In this document: positions 38,330 to 50,279 of the stretch, one piece after another
Numbering within the stretch: the first letter of the stretch is position 1
How the letters are laid out: each line of letters opens with the position of its first letter
From: Ignelater luminosus
Lineage: Eukaryota; Arthropoda; Insecta; Coleoptera; Elateridae
Direction: 5' to 3'
DNA: 64,000 bases
NCBI GenBank assembly: GCA_011009095.1
Contig: VTPC01000610.1
Span: 55,358-119,357, forward strand
Notes under the pieces: model-generated
What the model saw: the letters and a program-made list of their open reading frames with translations, nothing else
Told to the model about the DNA's origin: nothing
Databases searched by the model: none
Made by a program: the position numbers and the translations under genes

Positions 38330-38698
38330 CCCTGAAGTCAGATTGCCTCCAAGGATCAGTGGACTGTTCAGAGAATTCTGATTTCCTGGTTAGTTGTACT
38401 GGAGATTTTATAAAAAATCACAGCATTTAAACAGATGAGATTTAGACCACCATGTGTCATTTTTTCATTTTGGGGCAAGCTTTAGAAGCTCGGGGCTCAT
38501 CTGCATTCCAGAATAGAAATTTCTACAACGGGCAAAAGTACATAAGTATACGATAAGTAATAATCAAATCCGGGTTAGTGTTCCGCTATTCACTTGAACG
38601 ACTAAAGAAAATTATGGGAAACGATCGGTTTGGAGATTCAAACTTCGGGATTCTCTAATGCAAACCTAGAACGTTAGCCACTCAATCTTCCGCTGGGT
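38330..38698 (-). mobile_element. Probable tRNA-derived SINE
   Basis: Read on the minus strand from 38698, the head resembles a tRNA-Ser or tRNA-Leu gene: GCGGAAGATTGAGTGGCTAACG (A-box region), then GTTTGAATCTCC (B-box region) about 40 nt later. The tRNA-like part (38626-38698) is followed by about 300 bp that is GC-richer than its surroundings, as expected for a SINE body. The arms do not fold as a working tRNA. No flanking duplication was identified, so the left boundary is approximate. Confidence 0.45.
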
Positions 38699-41319
38699 TA
38701 TGAATGCAACTATATATTTTGCACTTCCTTACAAAAAGTTCTGCCGATGCCTATAGCTGTGTTAATTGCTAAAAATAAAAGGTATGCAGCAAGTGACATG
38801 GTTTCTTTTCAATCACAAAGATCGAGTCAAGGAATCAATATAGGGTGATACACTGCTTTGATTTACTGTTGTTTTACAAACATAAGTTTGTTAAAGTGGG
38901 AAGCAAATCATGAGATAAGAGAAGAAAATCGAGAAAACTAAATTTCAAACCATAATAATCAACGATCAAGGATGCAAACAAAAGAAGAGACCAATAAAAG
39001 ACAAGCAATTTTTGAGCTTGTCTGTTAAGTACCAAGAATAACTTCTAGATTTAGTTTTCTACGTCTATATAGGTATTGTATAAGGATTAAAAAATATATC
39101 TATTAGAATGTCCACTTTTTATAATAAACCAATTTATCCCGTTTCATAAATATGTATGAGCTGAAAATTCTATAAACCTCTTTCTTAGTGTTTTTTCAAA
39201 TTTTTATCTAATTTAGCAGATACCTAAGTCTCGTATGAAACCCACGCGTTGCAAACCAAAGACAGTTAAGAACTAGATTTCATGCAATTAATATGCACGT
39301 AGGTGTTGATCGATTATTATTAGATCCAAGAGAAATCAGAAAATAATTTTACATGGGCAAAATTGAATCGGAAATCCTTTTTACTTAGAAAAGCACAATT
39401 ATTGTAGTTTATTCTTGAGAATCAATAGACCATTAAATTAATTTAAAAATAAACATATTAAAAGAGCTATTGATTGTTGAATCGCATCAATGATTTAATT
39501 GACCGCTTAACAGAACAATTAAATACACGGCGCAACGTTCATTTACAATACAAAACTTTGTTATTATTTTCATTTTAATGGGCGTTTTCAAGGTTTCAAT
39601 TTTACATTCAAAATTTAATACTAGCTGATTGAAGTCTATTTTAAGTTTCAATTTGCAAAAATAATGAACAAAAAACATACCGGCTTTGAGCGGTTGCGGT
39701 CGGTTCGTAAATCAAAACAGAAGACCATCGGGAATGACTTATTAATCACACACAATCAATAGACCGTAGATAATATCAATATCTTGTAGTATGGCTAATT
39801 ACTGACAGTACCCTATATATGTAATTTAGTAGATTATGTTTGTTATATCCAAGAATGTTAACAATTACATCAGTTTAAGTAACCTTTCAATACCGACAGA
39901 ATAAAAAATGTGTAAAAACAATTACCGGACTTCCTGGATTATTATATTACGTCTTTTGTTCTTGTGACTAAATATAAAAACTATTACATGAGACATATAT
40001 TCTAGAATCTGATGTATTATGGGATTAACATTCTCAAAAATAAAAAAATAAATTAAAAAATAATGCACTTGCAATCTTGAAATAATACCAATGACATACA
40101 TATACATACCCACTTATTTATACACTGAAAGCATTTAATAAGCATAGGTCGGTGATTACAATTACCCAATTTTTAATCAATGTTTGAGGAAATTGCATTT
40201 GCAAAATGCATATGCTTTGAGGTGAATAAGTAACTACATATACATACATTATGTATGTTGTGAGTGGAATTAACAAAATTAAATTATAAAAATATTTCCA
40301 GGACAAATGAGTATCTTCTTTGGAAATGAAAAATTAGAGATGATTCAAAGTGCATAAGTAATTATACCCATAGTATAGTACATAACTATTTTAATAATAA
40401 ATAGTAATACAATGTTTATTTTTGTAATGATTATCGAATACGACTCTATAAACTGACATTAAACAAGGTATTACATAGAACGCATGGTAATTTCAGAACC
40501 CTTAGGTATCTTGTAAAAGGTCAGGCTCAGAATTCTGAAACAGACTATATTTAATTATTTCAAGAAGTAGACTAAGGTAATACTACATTTCATCGCTTGT
40601 ATTACAATGTCTTTTGATTTACATAATGTACAAGATCCTCACAATGTAATGAAACAACTTTAAAGATGGATTGCTTGGATCAGAATTTAATTTGCCACGA
40701 AATGACTTTGCAGATTCTTAACTTTGTGTTATATTTTGTCTTTAATCATGCTAAAAGACAAAAGAGTTTACGTTTTCCATATTTTTGCTGTCTAGTAACT
40801 ACTTATAAATAATATTGTAAATTCAAAGCAATGAGAAAACTAACGTCTTGATTTGAATCTGGTTTGGCGTACCTTCTACCATATATTACGTATTTTCTTA
40901 AAAATGATCCAGGACAAATAAGATAATTTAAATCACAAGATCCAGCAGTTGTGAATAGTCTCGAACTGTTTAAAGCAGCTCGAGCTGACAAGATCTTCCC
41001 AGCGTTATTGAACTACCTTCTTGCTGTGCAAAAACAGTCACAGCAAAGTCTTTTAGACAAATTTGTCTGACATTATTTTTTTTGAAGGCGATAATGAAAC
41101 TGATATTGCAATGAGGCTCAAACCCGTACACAGCAACCGATTCATTTTCTAAAGTGGCAAATTTTGCGAGATATTTAGCAACCTAAAAGTTACATTGTTA
41201 GCAGGAAAAAACCAATAGAAAATCAAAAAATTGCTTTGATCTTTAAATCACGATGCGTGTCCAAAGGCTGTCTGGTAGACTGAATAAGAAATAGAGTGGT
41301 TTTGTTGTAGACAAATTCC
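38699..41319. other. AT-rich intronic stretch
   Basis: Nothing recognisable on either strand; short open frames only. Inferred Chsy intron 1. Confidence 0.4.
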
Positions 41320-42110
41320 TACAGGAACTTCATATAATCGGGGTAAGTATATTCTCAAGGTTATGCAACGATATTTCTATACCCGTGAGAGGTAAACATA
41401 GTTGCATTAGATTTGATTCAATCAACATACATATAGACTTTACAAACCGTTGCAAAAATCTCCGAATGAGGACCTAAATCCTAAAAAGCAAAACAGATAC
41501 TAAATCTTGAAAGTAGCTTTAAGTATTTAACTTTCAGATCCTACATACGTCCAAAATATAATGAACAAAGCAATAATGGTATTTTGGGCTGAAAGATGCC
41601 TTTATGATAAAACCTGGATACCAAACCTAGTTTCTATGGTATACTGGTAGTACTTGTGATTAGTTATACTAGTTATCCAGAGTAGTAAATCAGTAGCTGC
41701 CAAGTTAATCTACAATCTCAGTAAACACCATTCGGTAATAATATCTAAAGAGGGCAGACATAAGGCAGTTGCAGAAGTAAATAACCGCTATGTAACGATT
41801 AGGTACGCACTAGAGATAAAATGATCATAAACTTGGACAAATATGTCATTGTTTTCTAGACAGAATTTGGAATAATTGTCAAATCCCAACACTAAACGCC
41901 GTATCAGCCGACAATGTTTCCTAAAACGTTGTCAGGAACTGTATCGATGTTTTCTTTACAACAAGGTTACCTTAGATGAATGTCGTGGCACCAAGGTATA
42001 GAAGGAAACAGAAAGCCGATTCGCTTGTAAAGACAAGCGCGAAAACTCACCTGATAAAGATCGGAATCTTGCAGCACAGCTAAAATAGTCCTTGAAAAGC
42101 TGCCCGTAGA
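41320..42110 (+). mobile_element. LINE remnant: reverse transcriptase end plus RNase H
   Basis: Frame-hopping plus-strand translation recovers a decayed RT catalytic block: FLQELHIIG, then a degraded NDISIPVRGKH in place of YADDxxILVxGK. Next come AERCLYDKTWIPN, in place of the RRxxGKTWGL motif, and VSMVYW. Near 41970-42050 it reads KVTLR, then SWHQGIEGNRKADSLVK, the RNase H signature (VPGHxGIxGNExADxLAR). RT followed by RNase H fits the R1/I/jockey-type LINEs. Many stops and shifts make it dead. A 118-codon open frame on the opposite strand (41956-42312) is its antisense shadow. Confidence 0.75.
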
Positions 42111-43158
42111 AACACATCACAAGCATTAGACAAGGCTCCCGTGTCAAGAAAATCTCGACTGTATATTCGAGGTGAACAACAGAACAAACCCCGAATCTTA
42201 ACAGGAACAAATCTAATCTACATCTGGACTGTAGAATGGCCGCTATAAAGTGAAGAAAATTTTCTACAAGATGGGTACAACAATGACCTACTATCTTGTA
42301 ACTTTCAAGCATATTATATTTTGAATCCCGTTCTTAAAGGTAGTATATCCTTACCCTGATTTCAATAATAAATAGTAACACAAAAGCAATAAGTATTTGA
42401 GGTCGGTTCTATCTACCTCAATGTTTGTACCACGGGTCATTATTTTAAAAACCAGATTTCGCATTTATTAAATTGAATTAAATAATTTTAAAAATTAATT
42501 CAATTTATGCGGGACTATCAATGAAAAACTGAAAGTGTGCCCGACACGATAAATTTGTGTGATAAATAAAATTATAATACTACGTTATTTGTTTATGTAA
42601 TCTTTACCTACCTAGTTAAATAGTTACTTAAATAAACGTCATCCTTTTCTGCAATTTTCCGATGAATTAAGATAAGTTACTGGGCCTTATAACTATATCA
42701 TAAAAGTTATCGTACATTATATTTACAGAGCAAGGGGAAAGATTTCATGTAATATTACAAAGTAGGCGTGCATACTAATTGATTTACGATTCTCCAGCAA
42801 AAAGGTGATGTTAATAAGTGAGAATTGCATGTAGCGATTGAAAATGTTTATTTACAGTGCACAGAGAGGCGTCATTTTGATAGCAAAATAATCTTAAAAC
42901 TTCTAAATTGCTTTGTCTACACGTAGGTGTCAATTACTGTGATAATTGATAAATCTTCTAGCTCTAAAAGTGAGAAATGATAAAAGATAAGAATTTAAAG
43001 CAGATATCTTCTTACGCAATTCTATTCTTATTCATTCCATGTTGTGACCCCTAACTATTCGATTAAGTATTATTCAATTCATTTATCTGTTTTTAAATAT
43101 TTCTTAATTTGCTACATACTAAAATAACGCCTTTCTTGCCTGAAAATTGTACACTTGC
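42111..43158. other. Donor-proximal end of Chsy intron 1
   Basis: AT-rich with no recognised feature. On the minus strand the open frame of exon 1 runs on past the donor for 21 more codons to a stop at 43093. This would give a truncated protein if the intron were retained. Confidence 0.45.
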
Positions 43159-43926
43159 CTCATAGGACCACGTGCAAGGAACTCCAGCATATTTTCTCAC
43201 GCATCTACCCAATTCCACATCTTCGTGAGTAGTGTAAAGATTCCCCAGACATTTGTCAATGTGTGGTGCTATTCGCCTTAACGTTTCCCTACTGAGTATA
43301 ACACCTGGACCACCCATGCAGAAGTTCTCGTTTTCTTCCAAGGATAATAAACCGAACTCATCGTTGTTGCCCCTTCCTGTTTGTCCTATGAACCACGGTT
43401 TACGGCTGTCTACGGATCGCAACAAAGCCTCCAGGCGATCTGTCCTTACATAAACATCATCATCTGCACGAAGAAACCATTCGTATCTGTCTATATAATT
43501 ATCGTGCATGTGTTTGAGCATTGTGAACGATTTTCTTTGTGGTGGATAACTGTCATCAATACCAGGCAAACCAATAAGAGGTATTTCGTTACTATATGAA
43601 AATTCGGAACTAAAAAATATAATTTTTCCAGGAACATTTTTACCCCACGTTTTGTATACTGTTTTTGCACGACTATTTACATATTTCGCGGCTGTCATAA
43701 CACCTACAAATAACAAATTATTGTTCGAATTGTTTATGGCACTATTTTTTATAGATTCTAAATGTTCATAAGTAGTTTTCAAATTTACATCCGTTCGTGC
43801 TTCACATATTTCCGAATTTATCGACGTTTCTGTATTTCTTTTAAACACTGTAGTTATGAGAACTCCTATAATTGCACCCAAAAATATATTTACAACTTTT
43901 CTTTTTCTTGCCATAATTCGACTCAT
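43159..43926 (-). CDS. Chsy: Chondroitin sulfate synthase, exon 1
   Basis: First coding exon, 256 codons, of a bifunctional Golgi enzyme that polymerises chondroitin by alternately adding glucuronic acid and N-acetylgalactosamine. Residues 7-10 are basic (RKRK) and 11-28 form a single hydrophobic signal-anchor (type II, lumenal catalytic part). Residues 71-256 form the N-terminal β3-glycosyltransferase-type domain: LLFVGVMTA (71-79), DDSYPPQRKSF (124-134), EWFLRADDDVY with the metal-binding DDD at 155-157, ENFCMGGPGV (201-209), THEDVELGRCVR (233-244) and WSYE (253-256). These match vertebrate CHSY1 almost block for block. The start could be M1 (43926) or M5, since both precede the anchor. The stem between anchor and domain is short. 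Splicing to 8307-8447 occurs through a GC donor. Confidence 0.93.
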
Positions 43927-46861
43927 TCACTATTTCACTGCACTCCAGTATTTCCATCGTTAAATCTTGTTGAATCTTAAACCATGCTTCTACTGGTACT
44001 ACCACTTCATTACTTCAGTCACTTCGTAGCTTACCACTGCCATCAATATCTTTTACACTTTACCCGATCATAAATGGAAGAGGTACTTCATCTTTTAATA
44101 CAATTATGAACTTTGTAATTACGTACTTTTAGCGATATTTGAAAGTGCACGTTTTCCACTTAATATGATTAATACCAATTCGATGAGATTTTATCTTTCA
44201 CCGCTTATCTTAGTTATTTAATTAGGTTTTAGATTTAGTTTGACCCGTATTAAACTTTAAGTGACACGGTTATTTATGGAAGCACCAGATAATTTACCAA
44301 TTTATTTCTCGCTTTTTATCTTCATCAAACCATGCTGTGATAATTACTGCAATATTTAAATTAAGCTTGTCTATATATATAAAAATATACATAGAGATAC
44401 AGTGCGTTATAGATAATCAGAATTATTTATACTTAGCGTGTAAATACGCTGGAAACAATTTTGTCTTTGTTAAGATTATAAATAAAATGTTATTACTAGT
44501 GACGTAGCCAGTATGTATTGCAATTTATCGTTAAAAACTACCATTAAAAAAATTATTTTCTCCGCTATACGTTGCTGATGTACTATATATAATTTAAAGT
44601 TTCAAAGAACTAACATACGCTTGTTATTTCTTCTGAATTTATGCAAAAATGATGTTTTGTTCAATGAAATTTCCTGAAAGCTACATAATAAATTTTGATT
44701 TTTTTCATATCAAAGGTTATCAATATGTTTAAAGTGCTTTCCAAAAGGTTATTTGCATTGCAATTTTATTACTTCCTAATAGTTGGTAGTTTAGAAAGGA
44801 ATATCTTTTAAATATTCCGCATATTATTTTCATTTATAAAATTTTGTGAGTACTAATTGATTCTGATGTGTTCTAATACTTAAGGTTGCATTTAACTAAA
44901 TGGTAGGAAAATAATTATTTACTGGAGATAAGTTGTTCACAGAAAATATTGCAATGGGCAGTGCTTCTGTAATGAACGGAGGTATACAGCAGATTCCCGA
45001 ATCAAAAATAGGCATAGTTACCTGTATAAACTTATGTTCTAAACTGCACAGTGTCTTAAAGTTAAACACCCCCTTAAGATCCCAAATTGACACTATAGTA
45101 ATAACAAAACAGAAGTTTCATCTAAATATTGCAACTAGCCTTGAAGACGTTTTAAAAACAAAATACTAAAAATTACTTTTTGACATTCGAAGATTTCTAG
45201 AAATTCTGCTTGATTCAAAAACTACGAATTCAACAAACACATAAAAAATGAATCTTCTTTGATAAATTGAATGTGCTTCAACCGCAAAAAATTATCAAGC
45301 TTTCTCAGTAGTGTAAGATATTGCTTTTGCAAATATCTGTTTGTTTCATTGTTTTGATTTCCGCCCCTGAAGGAGATAATTAGTACAAAAATTGATAGAC
45401 TATTGGAAATCATTCGTTGTTTGAGAAAACACGAAAAGTATCCCTCAAATTGTGAACATTGGGACATACTATACCCATAATTATCAACTTATAATAAACT
45501 AGCATACATCCATATTTCTAAAAATTGATTTAGTTACATCTTCCGATTTTGAAAATTTTTGAAAAATCAGTTTATAATAATTTATGTTATTGCTGGAAAT
45601 TAGAACAGCAACAAATGATTTAAGGACGTTGATTCGTAATGGTAGTAAATAAAGAACACACTGAAGGTATATGCAGATTCTAATACTAGTTCTTCCTCTT
45701 CTATCAGAATTAGTTTACTTGGGCTAGCACTTACAAGAATTATGTATGTGGATCAGATGGTGAAGTGAAGATAATTCGAAAAAAATCTAAAGATCCAAGA
45801 AACAAATACCTTCTTTCCTCATAGAAGCAGACATCCAAAAGTTCATCCTTCTGTTACAATGCAAAAGGGGCGTCGCATCAGTCTTGAAACGGCAAACACA
45901 CTCAAACGCAAGATGGCAAAGACGAGACTTCGTTATCGACAAACTTAACAAATAATAAATTAAAACAGCAAAAACAACGGTGTCAGGAAAAAAATTGCAA
46001 CAAACATGTGTGGAGCATTATTTCCAAAATTCAACACATTTACGACGGGTTGTACCAACTAGTTATGTTCAAATTTTAGTTGAGATTCAGCTGCATAGAA
46101 ATACTAATTGCTACCTGCAATAATCGCTTCCACATAGATGTATTTCTTTTAAAATTTGAATTCCAATTTGAAGATATTTGGGGTACCAGAGATGACTAGC
46201 AGTTTTAAAAATGGGTTAGTTGGCTGAATTGTAGTGTGAGGTTTGATACTTTTTAGTGCTTTTTATCGTGCAGATCTAACGGTATTTTCCCAAGACAGTC
46301 AAAATCGCATGTTCTTTTTATTTCGAGACAATTGCTCTGAATGTATTTGTAGCTAATGAACAACTGCTAAAACGCATTTACGAGTTTAAAAAAAACTCCG
46401 TCCGGGTCGAATTAAGACAATTAAGTGTCCTAGGCTGATAAAATTTAGCGCCTATGCTAAGATGTGCATGTAAAATAATTTAACGATTGAACCTTCCTTA
46501 TGCGGCGCTCTAAGTTTTAGCCTAGTTAGCTTTCAAAGACTCTCAGCTTTTATAGAAGAAGGTTAATATAATATAAGGTTAATTGTTTCGCCTCTTCAGA
46601 GAGAATCGGTTGAAAAACCCAAACAATGTTCAAAAGGTAATTAGAAAGGCCAAAATAATCACAAACCAGGCATTTATTCAAATTAACCTTGTCTAGACTG
46701 AAGTTCACTGTTTATAAAAAATCTAAGAGTGCCATTCCTGAGTTTTTGAGTTGCTAACTAAAACAAAGACTAAAGAAAAATTATCTTCGTTGATAAGAAG
46801 TTGAACTTGCGTGGTCTTTGTTTTACTTTTATTACGACTTCCATACGAAACTGGGTTTTTT
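43927..46861. other. Region upstream of Chsy
   Basis: Expected to hold the 5' untranslated region and promoter of Chsy, but no convincing TATA box or initiator could be singled out. Otherwise it is AT-rich with short unsupported open frames. Near the gap, TAAAACAAAGAC (from about 46757) and GTCTTTGTTTTA (from about 46814) form a perfect 12-bp inverted repeat. Confidence 0.35.
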
Positions 46862-47261
46862 NNNNNNNNNNNNNNNNNNNNNNNNNNNNNNNNNNNNNNN
46901 NNNNNNNNNNNNNNNNNNNNNNNNNNNNNNNNNNNNNNNNNNNNNNNNNNNNNNNNNNNNNNNNNNNNNNNNNNNNNNNNNNNNNNNNNNNNNNNNNNNN
47001 NNNNNNNNNNNNNNNNNNNNNNNNNNNNNNNNNNNNNNNNNNNNNNNNNNNNNNNNNNNNNNNNNNNNNNNNNNNNNNNNNNNNNNNNNNNNNNNNNNNN
47101 NNNNNNNNNNNNNNNNNNNNNNNNNNNNNNNNNNNNNNNNNNNNNNNNNNNNNNNNNNNNNNNNNNNNNNNNNNNNNNNNNNNNNNNNNNNNNNNNNNNN
47201 NNNNNNNNNNNNNNNNNNNNNNNNNNNNNNNNNNNNNNNNNNNNNNNNNNNNNNNNNNNNN
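46862..47261. other. Assembly gap (400 N)
   Basis: Exactly 400 undetermined bases. All long open frames that appear to cross it come from the N run and are not genes. DNA just to the right has repeated motifs, so the missing sequence may be repetitive. Confidence 0.99.
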
Positions 47262-47270
47262 TCCATATCT

Positions 47271-47530
47271 TAAATAAAATTAACAATAAAAGGTGTTTCA
47301 GGTTGTTTTAAGCGAGTTCGTTTACGTAGCCCTCATAGGGCAGCCATAACTTTCGTTTCTACGGTTATAAAAAGTTTAAAAAATTGTATCATCGTAATTT
47401 GTTGATATGTTGATCTTGAGGACATGTACTTTCCGTATTTTAAATAAAATTTGAAATAAAAGGTGTTTCGCGCATTTTGGTTTTTATGGCTGGAAAGTTA
47501 TGGCTAACTTCCCGTAGGTCAATTCAGCTC
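47271..47530. repeat. Repeated segments beside the gap
   Basis: The segment TAAATAAAAT followed by AATAAAAGGTGTTTC occurs at 47271 and again at 47441, 170 bp apart. Between and after them lies the inverted pair GCCATAACTTTC (47333) and GAAAGTTATGGC (47492). This suggests part of a repeat family or mobile element interrupted by the gap; I cannot name it. Confidence 0.55.
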
Positions 47531-50040
47531 CCTGGGTTGCTCCTGTGTCCATGTATGTTTTTACAACTCATTCGATTAATAAAAAGTCTGTTGAACAGGA
47601 GAAGTTTATTTAATGAGAAGTTAATAAGTAAGTGCAACTATTTCAGTCATTCCATGCCAATGAGACTCCCAATAGGGGATATACTATTTCCTATCAGAAT
47701 AAATTGATTTACATATGTAAGTTTTTATGGACAATAAAGTTCTAGTTGCGTTCATGTTTAATTCACTGACTGTTACATTACTGTGCGTCATAAATATGTA
47801 AACATTATCAATTATTTATATGAGTAAATTTTCTTTATTTTTCTTCAAATAAATGTAGCTCCTAAAGAAATCTTTATAACAATTGAATTCAAACTACTAT
47901 AGTACGTACTTATTAGAAAACTACAACAGTAGAATTTAATTTAATTCTTTTATGTGCCCTTTGGCCCTTCAAGATTTTTAATACTTTATAGTACTACAAA
48001 ACGCATTCAAGTTTGCCTATTTCAGATTGTTAAATACACGTGTATTCATGTTATTCTCCATTAGCAACATCAATGGTATGAAAAGACAAAAAAAATGTTA
48101 AGGATGCAAAAGATGAAATTACAGGTTTCTGCTTTCAATATCCGTTTTAAAAACCTTCCTTGTTAATTTAAACCTGCGTAAAATTATTATTCTTCATCTT
48201 CATAAACCTTTTTCATAACGCATATATAAATATTTAATGCGTAAGTTTTATTTATTTTCAAATGTAAATAGTTACAGCAACTTAATTTAAATTTGAATAA
48301 ATGAATCGTAAAAGGTAAATCTTCCATTTAAGAAACTGGCTGTGAGCACGTTTAAAATTACAATCCAATTAAATACATTTTTACATCATTGGAAATTTTA
48401 TAGAAATTTAAAAAATTCTTATCTTTCATCTACATTTAAACGAGAACAACAATAATTAGTAACAGGTAAATACAAGTTTCTAGTAATTCCTGCACGTCAA
48501 CTATACATAAATTCCAAGTAGAAATTAGCACTCTAGAAAAAAAAGAGAGAAAAATGAAAGTCCTGTTATGAATTTTAAATTTAAATTCAAATTGCAAATG
48601 TAGACAGTCCTTGACTTGCATTATTATACCCTCGATTTGTCTTTATCTCATCTTAAATAATCAGTAATTTCAGGGCCAAACTGATACAAAACACCGGGCA
48701 CTGATTAGCTAGATATTATTCTAATAGTTTTTTGTGTCCGTTTTAAAAAATTGCACGTCACGTTTTTGATTCACAAGATAATTATTTATTAATTAATGAT
48801 TCTCGAAGTTAATTCAGAGATTATAGTTGCAAGTTCTTTTTTTACAAAACTAAAAGAACACTTTTTGTGATTGATGCTATTTTAAAAAGAGTTGAATGCA
48901 TTTTTGATTATATAATGCTGTTTTGCTGTTTTCTTTAAATAGAAGTCATTAATGGTTTAAAGTAGCTCTAATAAAATCTAAACCTAAAAAGAAGCAGATT
49001 AAAATCAAACTTTCATTTAATTGATTTTAAATAAAAAATTGCAATTCTCCTTACTATTTGAATTGAATTTACATGTAGGTAATAAATTTTATAAAAAAAT
49101 TCATGAATATTTAATAAATCAAGATAATAATATTTTGATTTTTCTATTATATCGATGAGACGTAAATCATGAAACATCAAAACAAGTTTTTTGATTTGAG
49201 CTAATATGATCCGACAAAGATCACCCTTGGATCTGACATATCTACCATGAGAGTTTGTACTTACATTAACCACCCTAATTAGCAAAATGCCAAAATTGTT
49301 GAAATATTCGATAATTTAAAATAAGTTAGAAATGAAAATGAATTAAGAAATTCTTTTAACGTTGAGGTACTAAAGTAGAGTTTACCTGGTTTTGGAATTT
49401 ATTCCTGGCTGATTTATTGCCTTTTCACAACAAATAAGTACAGTTTTACATAATTTCTCTTATAATTCTTTTCGTTTCGATTGTATGCAAAGGTTAGAGA
49501 ACTAAAATTTATTAATTTAAGAAAAAACATTTTTTTATTATTCAACAAAAAGGAAAAAATATTCAAAAACTTTTATGTATTTGTTTATGTTAATTTATCT
49601 ACTATGTATTTTTCTAATCATCTGTAACGCACTGCTTTCAATTCTAATTTTCAAATTAAATTTACACTGCAACCACTTATAGTAAAGTCTTGATCTTCAT
49701 CTTCCTAGTTCGTACATCCTACCTATTTAGATTTATTAAAGACTCAAATTGTCCTAGTGTTATTGTCTATCTAGCAAATTATTGTTTTAACTCCATACAT
49801 TATTATCTTGCGCACCCAATATCAATTTAATTTATACCAGCTCATTTAGTCCCAACACTGATTAATTACTATTCAATCAATGTCTTGGCCTCGATCGTTT
49901 ATTTGTCAACAAGACACGTGCTATGTATGCAACTGCGATTTTTATCACTTAAAATATAGTACACAAAAATAATTAGTGAAAACTTAAATTCGCGATTTTT
50001 CCCGGTAAAAACTTTCTTATATCTATGATATATATCTATC
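47531..50040. other. AT-rich intergenic stretch
   Basis: No gene, RNA or complete repeat recognised; very AT-rich with only short open frames. Confidence 0.4.
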
Positions 50041-50044
50041 GATC

Positions 50045-50275
50045 TTGACCTCTTCGTTTGGCACACACTTAACCAGTCGCGTAGCTTCTAGACCCGCAGA
50101 ACCACACGCGGTCGGTGGCCTCGGTAAACTGCTGCCGATACCGACGTCGAGTAAAGGCAAAAGGGGGCTCCTACAAAATAGTCCGCCGAGACCGCAGGTT
50201 ACCACTCTCAGCGTTAGGGCACAACCAGAACCAGATCTCAATACAAAAACTAAATTCTCCTCTAACAAGACGTGA
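50045..50275 (+). other. GC-rich island, possible unrecognised exon
   Basis: A sharply bounded GC-rich block in very AT-rich DNA carries a 76-codon plus-strand frame rich in proline, lysine and serine (for example GLGKLLPIPTSSKGKRGLL). A candidate acceptor (CCCGCAG, ending 50100) and a candidate donor (GAC|GTGAAT, near 50272) flank most of it. Other frames on both strands are also open, which weakens the coding reading. It could be an exon of an unseen gene, a CpG-type regulatory island or an old repeat. Confidence 0.25.
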
Positions 50276-50279
50276 ATGC

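Larger units (their letters stand above)
8448..43158 (-). other. Chsy: Chsy intron 1 (34.7 kb, GC-AG)
   Basis: This intron is inferred from protein continuity between the two Chsy exons. On the minus strand the donor reads AG|GCAAGT (43160-43153), the favoured context for rare GC-AG introns, and the acceptor is TTGCAG. A GT donor a few bases on would break phase and add residues foreign to the family. The intron holds one intact mariner, a deleted long-repeat mariner, a decayed DD41D element, a foldback element, LINE pieces and a probable SINE. No other convincing nested gene is seen. Confidence 0.8.

Noticed and set aside
41956-42312. 118-codon open frame on the minus strand
   Set aside because: It is antisense to the LINE RT/RNase H remnant, whose plus-strand motifs explain the sequence.
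43093-43158. Extension of Chsy exon 1 to the stop at 43093 as the normal protein end
   Set aside because: Family similarity stops exactly at WSYE, next to a good GC donor, and resumes in exon 2; the 21 extra residues match nothing.
43253-43980. Three plus-strand open frames over Chsy exon 1
   Set aside because: They are antisense to a clearly conserved glycosyltransferase exon.
46723-47311. Several 144-187 codon open frames
   Set aside because: They consist mostly of undetermined residues across the 400-N gap.
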